64,000 bases of DNA from an uncultured Marinobacter sp. (GCF_947259545.1 NZ_CAMYMK010000002.1:868001-932000), one strand, 5' to 3'; positions 1 to 9,584 are shown, counted from the first letter of the stretch. Notes: generated from the sequence alone by a model not told the origin. Program-made: numbers and translations.

Positions 1-627
1 TTTGGCACCGTCGGTATCGATATGATCGCCGGCCCGTCGGAAATTCTCGTCATCTGCGACGGCAAAACCGATCCCGACTGGATTGCCATGGACCTCTTCT
101 CCCAGGCCGAACACGACGAACAGGCCCAGTCCATCCTGATCAGCCCGGATGTGGAATTTCTCGACGCGGTCGAAGCCAGCATCAATAAACTGCTGCCGAC
201 CATGGAGCGGGCGGATATCATCCGTACCTCCATGACCGACCGTGCCGCTCTTATCCAGGTCGCCGATCTCAGCGAAGCCGCCAGGGTCTCCAACCGGATT
301 GCCCCGGAACACCTGGAGCTTTCTGTGGAAGACCCCGAGGCACTGGTCGAAGAAATCCGCCACGCCGGCGCCATCTTTATGGGCCGCTACACAGCCGAAG
401 CTCTCGGCGACTACTGTGCCGGCCCGAACCACGTATTGCCGACCAGCGCCACGGCGCGGTTCTCATCGCCGCTAGGGGTTTATGACTTCCAGAAGCGCTC
501 GTCCATCATCGGTTTCAGTGCCGAGGGGGCTGATCGCATGGGGCGCGTGGCGTCAGTCTTGGCCCGAGGCGAGGGTTTGACTGCTCATGCGCGGTCGGCG
601 GAATATCGGATTAAGGGTGAGAAATGA
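1..627 (+). CDS. hisD: Histidinol dehydrogenase, C-terminal half (5' end outside window)
   Basis: HisD catalyses the last two steps of histidine biosynthesis, the NAD-dependent four-electron oxidation of L-histidinol to L-histidine through the aldehyde. The reading frame is open from base 1, so the N-terminal half lies upstream of the window; 208 codons plus stop remain of a family usually near 430 residues. The zinc-ligand positions known for the E. coli enzyme are visible in SQAEH, LGDY and TAHAR, and the catalytic Glu-His pair is in APEHLEL. The stop overlaps the hisC start (ATGA at 624-627), so the two genes are probably co-translated. The first ATG in the window, at base 22, is internal and is not the real start. 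Confidence 0.97.
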   Translation, partial: FGTVGIDMIAGPSEILVICDGKTDPDWIAMDLFSQAEHDEQAQSILISPDVEFLDAVEASINKLLPTMERADIIRTSMTDRAALIQVADLSEAARVSNRIAPEHLELSVEDPEALVEEIRHAGAIFMGRYTAEALGDYCAGPNHVLPTSATARFSSPLGVYDFQKRSSIIGFSAEGADRMGRVASVLARGEGLTAHARSAEYRIKGEK

Positions 628-1676
628 GTAAGTTCTGGAGCCCGTTGGTCAACGATCTGGTGCCATATGTACCGGGCGAACAGCCGAAGATGGCGAATCT
701 GGTGAAATTGAACACCAACGAAAACCCCTTTGGCCCGTCACCGAAAGTCATCGAAGCCATCCAGGCCGAACTGAACGACAGCCTCCGCCTCTACCCGGAC
801 CCGGAAGGCGAAAGCTTGCGCCAGACCATCGCCGGCTATCACAACGTCAAGCCCGAACAAGTCTTCCTCGGCAACGGCTCCGACGAAGTCCTGGCCCATA
901 TTTTCTATGGCCTGTTCCAGCACGGCGAACCCGTATTGTTCCCGGACATCACTTACAGTTTCTACCCGGTGTACTGCGGCCTCTACAACATCGAAGGCAA
1001 AACCATCCCGCTGACCGACGCCTTCGAAATCAACCCGGCGGACTACAAACAGCCTAACGGCGGCGTGATCTTCCCGAACCCCAACGCCCCGACCGGTCGT
1101 TACCTGGGGCTTGAGCACGTGGAAGAAATCCTGCAGGCCAACCCCGACCGGGTAGTGGTGGTCGACGAAGCCTACATCGACTTCGGCGGTGAAAGCGCGA
1201 TTGCATTGGTCGATAAGTATCCGAACCTGCTGGTCAGCCAGACGCTGTCGAAAGCCCGCTCACTGGCCGGTTTGCGCGTTGGCTTTGCAGTAGGGCACCC
1301 GGATCTGATTGAAGCCCTCAACCGCGTCAAAAACAGCTTCAACAGCTACCCTCTGGATCGTCTGGCCCTCGCTGGCGCAAAAGCCGCCTACGAAGACGAA
1401 GCCTGGTTCCAGAAATGCTGCGACGGTGTGATTTCCGAGCGTGAGCGAGTGACCAAAGCGCTGGAAGATCTGAGTTTCGAGGTGCTGCCGTCAAAAGCCA
1501 ACTTCATCTTCGCCCGTCACAAAACTGAGGCCGGTGAAGCCTTGGCGAAAGGCCTCAGAGAGCAGGGCATCATAGTCCGGCACTTTAACAAACCCAGAAT
1601 CAGTGACTTTCTCAGAATCACCATTGGAACGCCAGAGCAGAATGATGCGCTGATTGCTGGCCTCAAGTCTTTGTAG
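624..1676 (+). CDS. hisC: Histidinol-phosphate aminotransferase
   Basis: HisC is a cytosolic PLP-dependent (fold type I) aminotransferase that converts imidazole acetol phosphate and glutamate to histidinol phosphate. At 350 residues it has normal family length. The N-terminal motif [12 protein letters not shown], the PNPNAPTG segment, the aspartate in VVDEAYIDF and the PLP-binding lysine (K210) in [12 protein letters not shown] are all present. The start overlaps hisD by four bases, which indicates coupling in a his operon. A long inverted repeat follows the stop and probably marks the operon end. The annotation is secure; overlapping activity on tyrosine or phenylalanine, known for some HisC proteins, cannot be judged from sequence. 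Confidence 0.97.
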   Translation: MSKFWSPLVNDLVPYVPGEQPKMANLVKLNTNENPFGPSPKVIEAIQAELNDSLRLYPDPEGESLRQTIAGYHNVKPEQVFLGNGSDEVLAHIFYGLFQHGEPVLFPDITYSFYPVYCGLYNIEGKTIPLTDAFEINPADYKQPNGGVIFPNPNAPTGRYLGLEHVEEILQANPDRVVVVDEAYIDFGGESAIALVDKYPNLLVSQTLSKARSLAGLRVGFAVGHPDLIEALNRVKNSFNSYPLDRLALAGAKAAYEDEAWFQKCCDGVISERERVTKALEDLSFEVLPSKANFIFARHKTEAGEALAKGLREQGIIVRHFNKPRISDFLRITIGTPEQNDALIAGLKSL

Positions 1677-1694
1677 CCTTCTGTTTTGGTGGTA

Positions 1695-1885
1695 AAGCGG
1701 GGCGGCCAGGGCCTTCCGGGAAACGCTACAAGCACCCGCAAGCGGGTCCGGCCAGCAATCGCAGATTGCTGGCGCTCAGCGGCACATGAAGCTGCGCTTC
1801 ATAAACGTTTGCTTCGCCCATGTGCGCTTGATCTCCGGCCATCCATGGCCTCCGACATTCCCGGAAGGCCCTGGCCGCCCCGCTT
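1695..1885. repeat. Long intergenic hairpin element A
   Basis: The 28 bases at 1695-1722 are exactly complementary to 1858-1885. Further stems are nested inside: 1751-1760 pairs with 1764-1773 (GCCAGCAATC), and ATGAAGC/GCTTCAT form another. On the minus strand the inner part carries the motifs CCATGGATGG and CAAGCG..CACATGG, which recur in hairpin B at 2699-2810. The element fills the hisC to Nif3 gap and may act as a terminator or mRNA-stabilising structure. It has no transposase and no T-tract. Its function is inferred only. Confidence 0.75.
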
Positions 1886-1922
1886 CTCAAACTAAGGTGA
1901 TATCGCTAACAGGAGTTTGGTT

Positions 1923-2666
1923 ATGGCCGATAGAAACGAGATTCTCAACACAATCGAACAATGGCTCCAGCCCGAAAACTTTCAGGACTACTGCCCGAAC
2001 GGCCTCCAGGTTGAAGGCAAAGACGACGTCAACACCATCGTCACCGGCGTCACCGCCTCGAAAGCCCTCATCGACGCCGCCATCCAGGTCAAGGCCGACA
2101 TGATCCTCGTTCACCATGGTTACTTCTGGAAAGGCGAGGACCAGCGCATCCAGGGCATGAAACGCCAACGTATAAAACAGCTCCTCGACCATGACATCAG
2201 CCTCGTCGCCTACCACCTGCCACTGGACGACCACCCCGAATATGGCAACAACCGCCAATTGGCCGATGTATTGGGCATCGAAAACCCCCGTCCCCTGGGT
2301 GGCCTGGTCTGGGAAGGCGAGTTACCGCAAGCCCTCAGCCCCGAACAGTTCGGCCAACAAATCGCCGAAAAACTCCATCGCGAACCGCTGTGGGTCGGCG
2401 AGGGCAAACCAGAGATCAAAAGGGTAGGGTGGTGCACCGGCGCAGCGCAGGGCTTTATCAACATCGCCCTCGAAGCGGGCCTGGATGCCTACATCAGTGG
2501 CGAAATCTCCGAACCGACCACCCATACTGCCCGGGAATGTGGGATTCACTACTATGCAGCCGGGCACCACGCCACGGAACGCTACGGGGTGAAGGCGCTC
2601 GGTAAGGCGTTGGAGAAGGAATTTGGTGTGAATCACCGGTTTATCGATTGCGATAATCCAGTTTAA
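1923..2666 (+). CDS. Nif3-like dinuclear metal-centre protein
   Basis: This is a member of the Nif3/YbgI family (PF01784), toroidal hexameric proteins with a two-metal site whose biochemical role is still debated; some members have been described as GTP cyclohydrolase I type 2. The metal ligands are visible: the HH pair in VHHGYFWK (residues 64-65), the histidine and aspartates in HLPLDDHPEYGNN, and the C-terminal GHHATERYG with His and Glu. At 247 residues it matches bacterial single-domain members. An AGGAG ribosome site at 1911-1915 lies seven bases before the ATG at 1923; a TTG at 1917 sits too close to that site and was rejected. It lies between hairpins A and B and is probably transcribed alone. 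Confidence 0.92.
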   Translation: MADRNEILNTIEQWLQPENFQDYCPNGLQVEGKDDVNTIVTGVTASKALIDAAIQVKADMILVHHGYFWKGEDQRIQGMKRQRIKQLLDHDISLVAYHLPLDDHPEYGNNRQLADVLGIENPRPLGGLVWEGELPQALSPEQFGQQIAEKLHREPLWVGEGKPEIKRVGWCTGAAQGFINIALEAGLDAYISGEISEPTTHTARECGIHYYAAGHHATERYGVKALGKALEKEFGVNHRFIDCDNPV

Positions 2667-2698
2667 AAAGGCGCAAGCAAGGCGCGCCGAAAGTCCGG

Positions 2699-2810
2699 GT
2701 GGCTGGTTGAGTGCACCTTTCCAAAACTGTGCGGAGCCATGGATGGCGGAGCCCAAGCGCCACATGGATGTGCTTGAGCGTGTTTTGGGAAGGTGCACTC
2801 AACCAGCCAC
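2699..2810. repeat. Long intergenic hairpin element B
   Basis: The 29 bases at 2699-2727 pair with 2782-2810 with a single mismatch. The loop contains GGAGCCATGGATGGCGGAG and CAAGCGCCACATGG. The minus strand of hairpin A carries a closely related core, although the outer arms of A and B are unrelated. The element lies between the convergent Nif3-like gene and yhcB and could terminate transcription from both sides, though no T-tract follows either arm. Confidence 0.75.
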
Positions 2811-2854
2811 TTCACCCAGGACTTAAACCCGGGCGGCACCAAACTATCAGGCTA

Positions 2855-3301
2855 TCAGGCCTTAGAGGTTGAAGGCTTGTTGCCCTTCTTAAGGCCAAAG
2901 TCCTCAGCCAGCGTGCCCTTCTCCTCAGGTCCGGACTTCGGGGCATAATCCCGGGGCGGCTCCACGCCGTCCTCGCGAACATCCTCCAGACGAGCACGAG
3001 CCGTCTCCCGCTCCAGCTCATCCATCCATTCTTCATCATTACACAGCCGGTTCGCACCCCGTGCCATGTGCAGATTTACATCGCGATACGCATCATTGAA
3101 ACGGCGCAGCAAATGAGCAGACTCCATAAAGTGCTCATTCACCTGGGCCTGGTAGCGGGTGTATTCGCTACGCAGCTCCTCAATCTGTTGCTCGACACGG
3201 CGCTGACGCAGATTAGTAGTCTGCCCGGAGCGGCTGACCAGTACGCCGATGACAATGCCAACAACCAAAGCGGCAATCGCTGCCAGAATCAGGTTCGTCA
3301 T
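2855..3301 (-). CDS. yhcB: YhcB family (DUF1043) inner-membrane division/envelope protein
   Basis: YhcB proteins are small inner-membrane proteins linked in E. coli to cell division and coordination of envelope synthesis. The start is placed at the ATG at 3301, giving 148 residues: MTNLILAAI begins a single transmembrane helix (about residues 2-22), followed by a coiled-coil-like charged region with RRVEQQIEELRSEY and a polar, proline-containing tail. A longer frame extends to 3382 but adds residues without hydrophobic character, so the internal start is preferred. It is divergent from zapE, the same pairing as yhcB/zapE in E. coli, and a shared regulatory region lies between them. Confidence 0.88.
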   Translation of the reverse strand: MTNLILAAIAALVVGIVIGVLVSRSGQTTNLRQRRVEQQIEELRSEYTRYQAQVNEHFMESAHLLRRFNDAYRDVNLHMARGANRLCNDEEWMDELERETARARLEDVREDGVEPPRDYAPKSGPEEKGTLAEDFGLKKGNKPSTSKA

Positions 3302-3503
3302 AAAATGTGTCGTCCTTTTGCGTTTTAAGAGCTCGGCCCTTTGAGGGCAGTATAACGTCCCGAGAGGCCCGCGCCCATCCACAAAGCTTGAGCCAATCGT
3401 CGTATTGCGTCGTCAAAGCGCGTGCTGGCTGCAGAGCCGGGTGCCTGCTGGCAGTGCCAACGTGGCGAAAAATCCCAAAATCGGCCACAATACGCCGCCG
3501 TAA

Positions 3504-4643
3504 ATGAACGACCACTCTTCGGGAACAGGCTTAATGACCGACCAAATGACCCCCTGGCAACGCTACCAGCAGGATCTCGAGCGCCCGGACTTTCTCCGTG
3601 ATCCGGCACAGGAAGATGCCGTTCAGCGTTTGCAGTCACTGTACGATAAACTCGTGGAAGCCGAAAGCGAACGCCAGAAAGGTTTTGCAAAACTCCGCAG
3701 AAAACTGAAAAAGGGCAAGGAAGAGCCGGTCAAGGGCCTGTATTTCTGGGGTGGGGTTGGTCGTGGCAAGACCTACCTGATGGACACCTTCTACGAATCG
3801 TTGCCGTTCGATCGCAAAATGCGTGTGCATTTTCACCGTTTCATGCAGCGGGTTCACAACGAACTCAAATCCCTGAAGGGGGAGAAAAACCCGCTGGACC
3901 TGGTGTCGAAAAAATTTGCTGACGAAACCCGGGTGATCTGCTTCGACGAATTTTTTGTTTCCGACATCGGTGACGCCATGATCCTGGCGACTCTGATGGA
4001 CGGCCTGTTCAGCCGTGGTGTGACCCTGGTGTGCACTTCCAATATCGTTCCTGACGGCCTCTATAAGGATGGTCTGCAGCGCGCCCGTTTCCTGCCGGCC
4101 ATTGATCTTGTTAAAAAACACACCGAAGTGGTGAATGTCGACGGCGGCGTGGACTATCGCCTGCGCACGCTTGAACAGGCGGAGCTCTACCACTTTCCGC
4201 TGGACGACGAAGCCGACGTCAGCCTTCGCAAAAGTTACGATGCCCTGGCGGTCGAGGCGGCGAAGCACAGTAAATCCATGGAAATCAACGGCCGCAAGAT
4301 CCCCGCTATCGCCCACGCCGATGACGTGGTCTGGTTCGACTTCAAGGACGTGTGCGACGGCCCCCGCAGCCAGAACGACTACATCGAACTGGCGCGGCAG
4401 TTCCACGCCATCATCATCAGCAACGTGCCGGTGCTGGGTGGCGAGAAGGACGACCAGGCCCGTCGCTTCATTAACATGATCGACGAGTTTTACGACCGGA
4501 ACGTCAAAGTCATCATCTCGGCGGCAGCGGCTATCACCGACTTGTACGCCGGTGGGCGACTGGGCTTCGAGTTTGAGCGGACCGAATCACGGTTGCTGGA
4601 GATGCAATCCAGGGAGTACCTGGAAGCGGCGCACAAACCGTAA
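3504..4643 (+). CDS. zapE: Cell division protein ZapE (AFG1-like AAA ATPase)
   Basis: ZapE is a cytosolic P-loop ATPase of the AFG1 family that associates with FtsZ rings, destabilises FtsZ polymers in E. coli and is needed under stress. Walker A is GGVGRGKT (about residues 83-90) and Walker B is VICFDEFFV; the family's FHRFM segment follows the P-loop. The 379-residue length is typical. The first start, at 3504, lacks a clear ribosome site; an in-frame ATG at 3534 (MTDQMTPW) has a better purine-rich upstream and may be the true start. The gene is divergent from yhcB. Confidence 0.93.
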   Translation: MNDHSSGTGLMTDQMTPWQRYQQDLERPDFLRDPAQEDAVQRLQSLYDKLVEAESERQKGFAKLRRKLKKGKEEPVKGLYFWGGVGRGKTYLMDTFYESLPFDRKMRVHFHRFMQRVHNELKSLKGEKNPLDLVSKKFADETRVICFDEFFVSDIGDAMILATLMDGLFSRGVTLVCTSNIVPDGLYKDGLQRARFLPAIDLVKKHTEVVNVDGGVDYRLRTLEQAELYHFPLDDEADVSLRKSYDALAVEAAKHSKSMEINGRKIPAIAHADDVVWFDFKDVCDGPRSQNDYIELARQFHAIIISNVPVLGGEKDDQARRFINMIDEFYDRNVKVIISAAAAITDLYAGGRLGFEFERTESRLLEMQSREYLEAAHKP

Positions 4644-4683
4644 TCCGACAAAGCTACCAAACAACCAACAGAGAGATTCAGCT

Positions 4684-5868
4684 ATGAGCACAGATAATGT
4701 AGTCATCGTGAGCGGTGTCCGTACCCCCATGGGCGGTTTCCAGGGCAGTCTCGCCGACGTCAGCGCCCCGGAACTGGGCGCGATCACCATCGCCGAAGCC
4801 GTTAAGCGCGCTGGCCTGCAGCCTGCGGATGTGCAGGAAGTGGTCATGGGCAATGTACTGCCCGCCGGCCTCAAGCAGGGCCCCGCTCGTCAGGCCATGC
4901 GCAAGGCCGGTCTGCCGGATCACACTGGTGCCACCACCATCAACAAACTGTGCGGCTCCGGTATGAAGGCCGCCATGTTCGCCCACGACATCATCAAGGC
5001 AGGCAGCAACGACATCCTGGTTGCCGGTGGTATGGAGAGCATGTCCAACGCGCCCTATGTTCTCCAGGGTGTCCGCAAAGGCTATCGCATGGGGCCGGGA
5101 CAGGCGCCGCAGGATCACATGTTCCTCGACGGCCTGGAAGATGCCGAGACTGGCCGGCTGATGGGCGCCTTCGCCCAGGAAATGGCAGACAAGAAAGGCT
5201 ACACCCGTGAAGAAATGGATGAATACGCCATCACCTCCCTTACCCGGGCCAAGAAAGCCATCGACGAGGGACTGTTGAAGGACGAAATCATTCCGGTGAC
5301 GGTCAAGACCCGCAAAGGCGAAGTGGTTGTGGAAGACGATGAGCAGCCGCACAACGCCAACATCGATAAGATCCCGAGTCTGCGCCCAGCGTTTGCCAAA
5401 GACGGTACCGTCACTGCCGCCAACGCTTCCTCTATCTCCGATGGCGCGTCCGCGCTGGTTCTGATGCGTGAGTCCGAAGCCGAGAAGCGTGGCCTGAAAC
5501 CACTGGCCCGTATCGTTGGCCACAGCACCCAGTCACAGCATCCGTCCGAATTCACCTGTGCGCCGGTAGGAGCGATCGAAACCTTGTTCGCCAAGACTGG
5601 CTGGAGCAAGGACGATGTGGATCTGTTCGAGATCAACGAAGCCTTCGCGATGGTTGCGATGATGCCGATTCGCGAGCTCGGCCTGGATCCGGAGAAGGTG
5701 AACATCCACGGCGGTGCCTGTGCCCAGGGGCATCCTGTCGGCTCCACCGGCTCCCGTCTGCTGGTCACACTGATGTACGCACTGCAGCGTTATGGCAAGA
5801 AGAAAGGCGTTGCAGCCCTGTGTATCGGTGGTGGTGAAGCGACTGCCATGGCGATCGAATTGCTGTAG
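4684..5868 (+). CDS. Acetyl-CoA C-acetyltransferase (thiolase II)
   Basis: This is a biosynthetic-type thiolase that interconverts two acetyl-CoA and acetoacetyl-CoA in the cytosol, feeding polyhydroxyalkanoate, ketone-body or fatty-acid pathways. The acyl-accepting cysteine is C90 in NKLCGSGMKA; GGMESMSNAPY, the NEAFA motif, GGACAQGHPVGSTG and the C-terminal CIGGGEA with the second catalytic cysteine are all present. The 394-residue length is standard. The start ATG at 4684 follows a purine-rich AGAGAG site; an upstream extension to 4552 overlaps zapE and is not credible. No pha or ato genes lie beside it, so the pathway is left open and no symbol is given. Confidence 0.95.
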   Translation: MSTDNVVIVSGVRTPMGGFQGSLADVSAPELGAITIAEAVKRAGLQPADVQEVVMGNVLPAGLKQGPARQAMRKAGLPDHTGATTINKLCGSGMKAAMFAHDIIKAGSNDILVAGGMESMSNAPYVLQGVRKGYRMGPGQAPQDHMFLDGLEDAETGRLMGAFAQEMADKKGYTREEMDEYAITSLTRAKKAIDEGLLKDEIIPVTVKTRKGEVVVEDDEQPHNANIDKIPSLRPAFAKDGTVTAANASSISDGASALVLMRESEAEKRGLKPLARIVGHSTQSQHPSEFTCAPVGAIETLFAKTGWSKDDVDLFEINEAFAMVAMMPIRELGLDPEKVNIHGGACAQGHPVGSTGSRLLVTLMYALQRYGKKKGVAALCIGGGEATAMAIELL

Positions 5869-6230
5869 CAATCTGGTTGATTGCTGTCCTTTCAATAAAT
5901 CTGCGTAGCAGAGTAGGTCGGATTAACGAAACGTAATCCGACCTACGCCTGATTCAATTCTTCATTTTTCTTCCGCTTTTAGTGCATCCAAGTCTGCCTC
6001 CGTTCCGTACCGCCTTGGTGGTTGTATCTGATTTTGTTGTCTATAGTGTTTTGGTGCGAAGGAGCCGGGCGAGAAAGGCTGTTAAGTCAAAATCATACTT
6101 TTGACTGATCAAAGCGCCTCAAGGCGTTAGCTATAGTGCCACCATCACGAGCACTGTGCGTGAAGCCTCCAACATAGTAGAAACCAATAATCAGAGCAGC
6201 GACTCAGAACAACAATGGAGTAGCCTTCCA
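5869..6230. other. Thiolase to DUF1302 intergenic region (362 bases)
   Basis: No gene was found here. The 5' part holds a short palindrome (5913-5946). The 3' part contains a small inverted repeat CGCC-TCAA-GGCG near 6116-6127, followed directly by a good -10 hexamer, TATAGT, at 6132-6137. A TTGACT at 6101-6106 is 25 bases upstream, too far for a normal -35. This arrangement suits an activator-dependent promoter for the DUF1302/DUF1329 pair, with the LAL regulator at 9809 as an obvious candidate; that link is inference. Confidence 0.5.
5913..5946. repeat. Short REP-like palindrome, copy 1
   Basis: This is an imperfect palindrome of 34 bases beginning GTAGGTCGGATTAACG and ending in the complementary TAATCCGACCTAC. 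It is the same family as the copies at 12513-12543, 23482-23513 and 39583-39616. This copy is intergenic, downstream of the thiolase stop, and may serve as a terminator-like hairpin. No T-tract follows. Confidence 0.85.
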
Positions 6231-8138
6231 ATGACAAGAAAAACACAACAATGGCATCAGTGGGTCAAATTGCCGCTGGCCGTGGCAGTTGCAGCCGGTA
6301 TGTCCGGTCAGGCAGCCGCCTATTCTTTCAACGTGGGGGATGTTGAAGCTCAGTTCAACACCACGCTTTCCTACGGCGCAACCGTCCGGACCGAGGAACG
6401 CGATCGACGTCTTATCGCACAAGGTAACCTGGGCCCTGAGTTTGCGCCTGGCGGATCGATGGCGAACATCGGTGCCTCTACCAATAACTACGACGACGGC
6501 AACCTTAACTTTGAGAAGGGGGATGTGGTCTCTCACGTAGCCAAGGGCCGGAGTGAACTGTTCCTGAACTACAACGTGATGGGCGACTACCTCGACCGTG
6601 TAGGTGCATTAGTCCGTGGGCGTTACTACTATGACTTCGAACTCAAAGACGGCGACCGTGCGGTTGATGACGTTGGCCAGCAACGCGAGTTGAACGATGA
6701 AGCCAAAGATAATGCGTCGGGCGGTGAACTTCTGGACGCCTACGTGTTCTCTGACTGGTATCTCGGTAACGTGCCACTCAGCCTTCGCTATGGTCGGCAG
6801 GTTCTGAGCTGGGGTGAGAGTACCTTTATTCAGGGCGGTATCAACGTTATCAACCCGATTGATGTGCCTGCTTTTCGCGCACCGGGCTCTGAGCTGAAAG
6901 ATGCGTTGCTGCCGGTCGAAATGTTCTACATGTCAGCGGGTGTCACCGAAAACATCACCGTGGAAACCTTTGTCCAGGCTGATTGGGAGCCGGTTCGCCC
7001 TGACGATTGCGGCACCTTCTTCTCCACCAATGACTTCGCGCCGGATGGATGTGGACCGGTACTTCTGGCTGGTCAGTTGCCGGACTCCCAGGCACTTGCC
7101 CAGGGATTCATCGCTCCGCGTCTGGGCGATCAGGAAGCGGACTCAAAAGACCAGTTTGGTGTTGCGATGCGCTGGTATGTGCCGGCCCTGAACGATTCCG
7201 AACTTGGCTTTTACTACATCAAGTACAACAGCCGTCTTCCCTATGTCAGTGGCCTGGTGAATAACCCCGCGTCGCCGGAAGGTACCCAGACAAACGATCC
7301 GAGCAAACCGGCCGCGACATTCCCGAGCTACTTCATCGAGTATCCGGAAAACATCAACCTCTACGGTATCAGCATCAACACCACCATTCCGGGTGGTTAC
7401 TCTCTGGGGGCGGAATACAGCTTCCGTGATAACGTCCCCCTTCAGTGGAACGCGTTTGAGCTGATTCTGGGTGGCCTGCAGGCCCGCACCGACGCCGATG
7501 GCAATCAGACACCGCTCAGTCTGCTGGAGCGTCAGCGTCTGGAAGAGTCTGGTGGTGCGAACCTTGCTGGCACTGAGGTTAAGGGTTATGACCGTTTCAA
7601 GGTCTCGCAAACGCAGTTCACTCTGATCAAGTTCTTTGATCAGGTGATGGGGGCCAGCCGGATGTCGTTTATTACGGAATTTGGCGCAACCTATATCCAT
7701 GATCTCCCGGATTACGATGAGGCACGGTATGGGCGTTCCGGTACGTTCGGTGTGGGTCAAATTCCTCTGTCCTCCCTGGGCGGTGCGGATATTTGTGCCG
7801 GCGGCGCAAACCTGAACACCAACTACTGTAATAATGAAGGGTTCACAACCGATTTCTCATGGGGTTACCGCGCCCGTCTGGTCTGGGATTACAACAACGT
7901 CTTTGCGGGTATCAACCTCTCACCACAGCTAGCCTGGAGCCATGATGTGCAGGGTTACAGCCCTCAGCCAGGTGGCGCTTTTAACGAAGGTAGTAAAGCA
8001 ATTGGTCTGTCCGTTCAGGGGGTCTATCAGAACAAGATCACCGGTAACATCGGCTACACGAATTTCTTCGGCGGTAAACCGTACAACGAGTTAACCGACC
8101 GTGATTTTGTCAGCGCGAGTGTTTCTTACTCCTTCTGA
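6231..8138 (+). CDS. DUF1302 family outer-membrane protein
   Basis: DUF1302 (PF06980) proteins are large predicted outer-membrane beta-barrels whose substrate is not established; they are regularly encoded next to DUF1329 proteins in aquatic and oil-associated gammaproteobacteria. The start at ATG 6231 follows GGAG at 6217-6220 and yields a signal peptide with basic residues and a hydrophobic stretch ending in an AAA-type cleavage site near residues 30-32. The mature part is rich in alternating aromatic/polar strands and ends in SASVSYSF, a C-terminal aromatic typical of barrel proteins. An upstream GTG at 6156 would place 25 extra residues ahead of the signal peptide and was rejected. The DUF1329 gene follows after 33 bases. 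Confidence 0.9.
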   Translation: MTRKTQQWHQWVKLPLAVAVAAGMSGQAAAYSFNVGDVEAQFNTTLSYGATVRTEERDRRLIAQGNLGPEFAPGGSMANIGASTNNYDDGNLNFEKGDVVSHVAKGRSELFLNYNVMGDYLDRVGALVRGRYYYDFELKDGDRAVDDVGQQRELNDEAKDNASGGELLDAYVFSDWYLGNVPLSLRYGRQVLSWGESTFIQGGINVINPIDVPAFRAPGSELKDALLPVEMFYMSAGVTENITVETFVQADWEPVRPDDCGTFFSTNDFAPDGCGPVLLAGQLPDSQALAQGFIAPRLGDQEADSKDQFGVAMRWYVPALNDSELGFYYIKYNSRLPYVSGLVNNPASPEGTQTNDPSKPAATFPSYFIEYPENINLYGISINTTIPGGYSLGAEYSFRDNVPLQWNAFELILGGLQARTDADGNQTPLSLLERQRLEESGGANLAGTEVKGYDRFKVSQTQFTLIKFFDQVMGASRMSFITEFGATYIHDLPDYDEARYGRSGTFGVGQIPLSSLGGADICAGGANLNTNYCNNEGFTTDFSWGYRARLVWDYNNVFAGINLSPQLAWSHDVQGYSPQPGGAFNEGSKAIGLSVQGVYQNKITGNIGYTNFFGGKPYNELTDRDFVSASVSYSF

Positions 8139-8171
8139 ACAGACACGAATATGTTTGACGAGGTAATTTAA

Positions 8172-9533
8172 ATGAAACTGAACAAAAAATTACTGGCCTC
8201 CGGTGTACTGGCAGCAACCCTGTTTGCTGGCAACGCGGTCGGCGCAGTATCCGCTGAAGAGGCTGCCAAACTGGGCAAGAGCCTGACCCCCATCGGTGCC
8301 GAAAAAGCCGGCAATGGAGATGAGATCCCTGCCTGGGACGGCGGTCTCAAGCAGGCCCCCGCAGCCTACAATGATGATGGCATCTACGTTAACCCGTTCC
8401 CGGATGACGAGGTGCTGTTTACCATTGATCAAAGTAATGTGGATCAGTACGCAGAAAATCTGTCCGCAGGGCAGATAGCGATGATCAAGCGGTACGATGA
8501 TTATAAGATGCCGGTCTACAAAACGCGTCGTACGGCGACCTATCCGCAGTCGATAATGGATGAGACTGTCGAGAACGCTACCAGCGCGCAGTTGATCAAG
8601 GACGGCAACGGAATCGGGAATTATCAGAATGCTACGCCATTCCCGATTCCCCAGAATGGTGTTGAAGTGATCTGGAACCATATCACCCGTTATCGCGGCG
8701 GTTCTGTCGCACGTAACGTGGGGCAGGTCACGCCGACCACAGACGGTGCGTTCAGTGTGGTCAAATTCCAGGATGAGTTTACCTGGCGTACCAGCTTAGA
8801 GGATTTCGAGCCGGGCAAAGATCCCAACGTCCTCTTCTACTTCAAGCAGGTTATTACCGCGCCAGCGCGCCTGGCGGGTAACGTTCTGCTGGTCCATGAA
8901 ACCCTGGATCAGGTGAAAGAAGCCCGTCGCGCCTGGGTATATAACGCCGGCCAACGTCGCGTACGTCGAGCGCCTCAGGTTGCCTACGACGGGCCGGGTA
9001 CGGCGGCCGACGGTATGCGTACCACCGACAACTTCGATATGTATAACGGTGCACCCGATCGTTATAACTGGGAGCTGGTCGGCAAAAAGGAAATGTACAT
9101 CCCCTACAATTCCTACAAGCTGGTCGACCGTAGCCTGGATTACGATCAGCTGATCAAGGCCGGACACATCAATCAGGACTATACCCGTTATGAACTCCAC
9201 CGTGTGTGGCATGTTCGTGCGACACTGAAAGAAGGTGATCGCCACATCTATGCACAGCGGGATTTTTACTTTGATGAAGATACGTGGCAGGCCAGTGTGA
9301 TCGATCATTACGACGGTCGTGGCGAGCTATGGCGTGTGGCTGAAGCTCATGCCATGCAGTTCTACGATCACCAGGTTCCCTGGTATGCCATTGAGGTGCT
9401 GTACGATCTGCTGTCCGGTCGCTATCTGGCACTCGGTCTGACCAACGAGGAAAACGATCCCTACGATTTCGGAGTGGAGCGTAGTTCTCGGGAATACACG
9501 CCCGCGGCTTTGCGTCGCTCAGGCGTACGATAA
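8172..9533 (+). CDS. DUF1329 family periplasmic/envelope protein
   Basis: This is a member of PF07044, a family of exported proteins with a LolA/LolB-like fold and no agreed function. The N-terminus is a classical signal peptide (about residues 1-25, ending NAVGA). The body (453 residues in total) includes the family segment around the RRVRRAPQ motif and ends near RRSGVR. It is co-oriented with the DUF1302 gene and closed by a strong intrinsic terminator, so the two form one unit. The fixed pairing suggests an outer-membrane complex that moves or inserts a hydrophobic ligand, which remains inference. Confidence 0.9.
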   Translation: MKLNKKLLASGVLAATLFAGNAVGAVSAEEAAKLGKSLTPIGAEKAGNGDEIPAWDGGLKQAPAAYNDDGIYVNPFPDDEVLFTIDQSNVDQYAENLSAGQIAMIKRYDDYKMPVYKTRRTATYPQSIMDETVENATSAQLIKDGNGIGNYQNATPFPIPQNGVEVIWNHITRYRGGSVARNVGQVTPTTDGAFSVVKFQDEFTWRTSLEDFEPGKDPNVLFYFKQVITAPARLAGNVLLVHETLDQVKEARRAWVYNAGQRRVRRAPQVAYDGPGTAADGMRTTDNFDMYNGAPDRYNWELVGKKEMYIPYNSYKLVDRSLDYDQLIKAGHINQDYTRYELHRVWHVRATLKEGDRHIYAQRDFYFDEDTWQASVIDHYDGRGELWRVAEAHAMQFYDHQVPWYAIEVLYDLLSGRYLALGLTNEENDPYDFGVERSSREYTPAALRRSGVR

Positions 9534-9559
9534 CGCATCGTCGATATCGTGAATAAAAG

Positions 9560-9584
9560 GCGGGCTTTCGGGCCCGCTTTTTTT
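9560..9584 (+). terminator. Intrinsic terminator after the DUF1302/DUF1329 operon
   Basis: GCGGGC at 9560-9565 pairs with GCCCGC at 9572-9577 around a short loop and is followed at once by seven T residues (9578-9584). It lies 27 bases after the DUF1329 stop on the same strand, a textbook Rho-independent terminator. Confidence 0.93.

Noticed and set aside
1695..1885. Hairpin A as an insertion-sequence remnant
   Set aside because: There is no transposase fragment or obvious target duplication; nested stems and a related core in hairpin B fit an intergenic repeat better.
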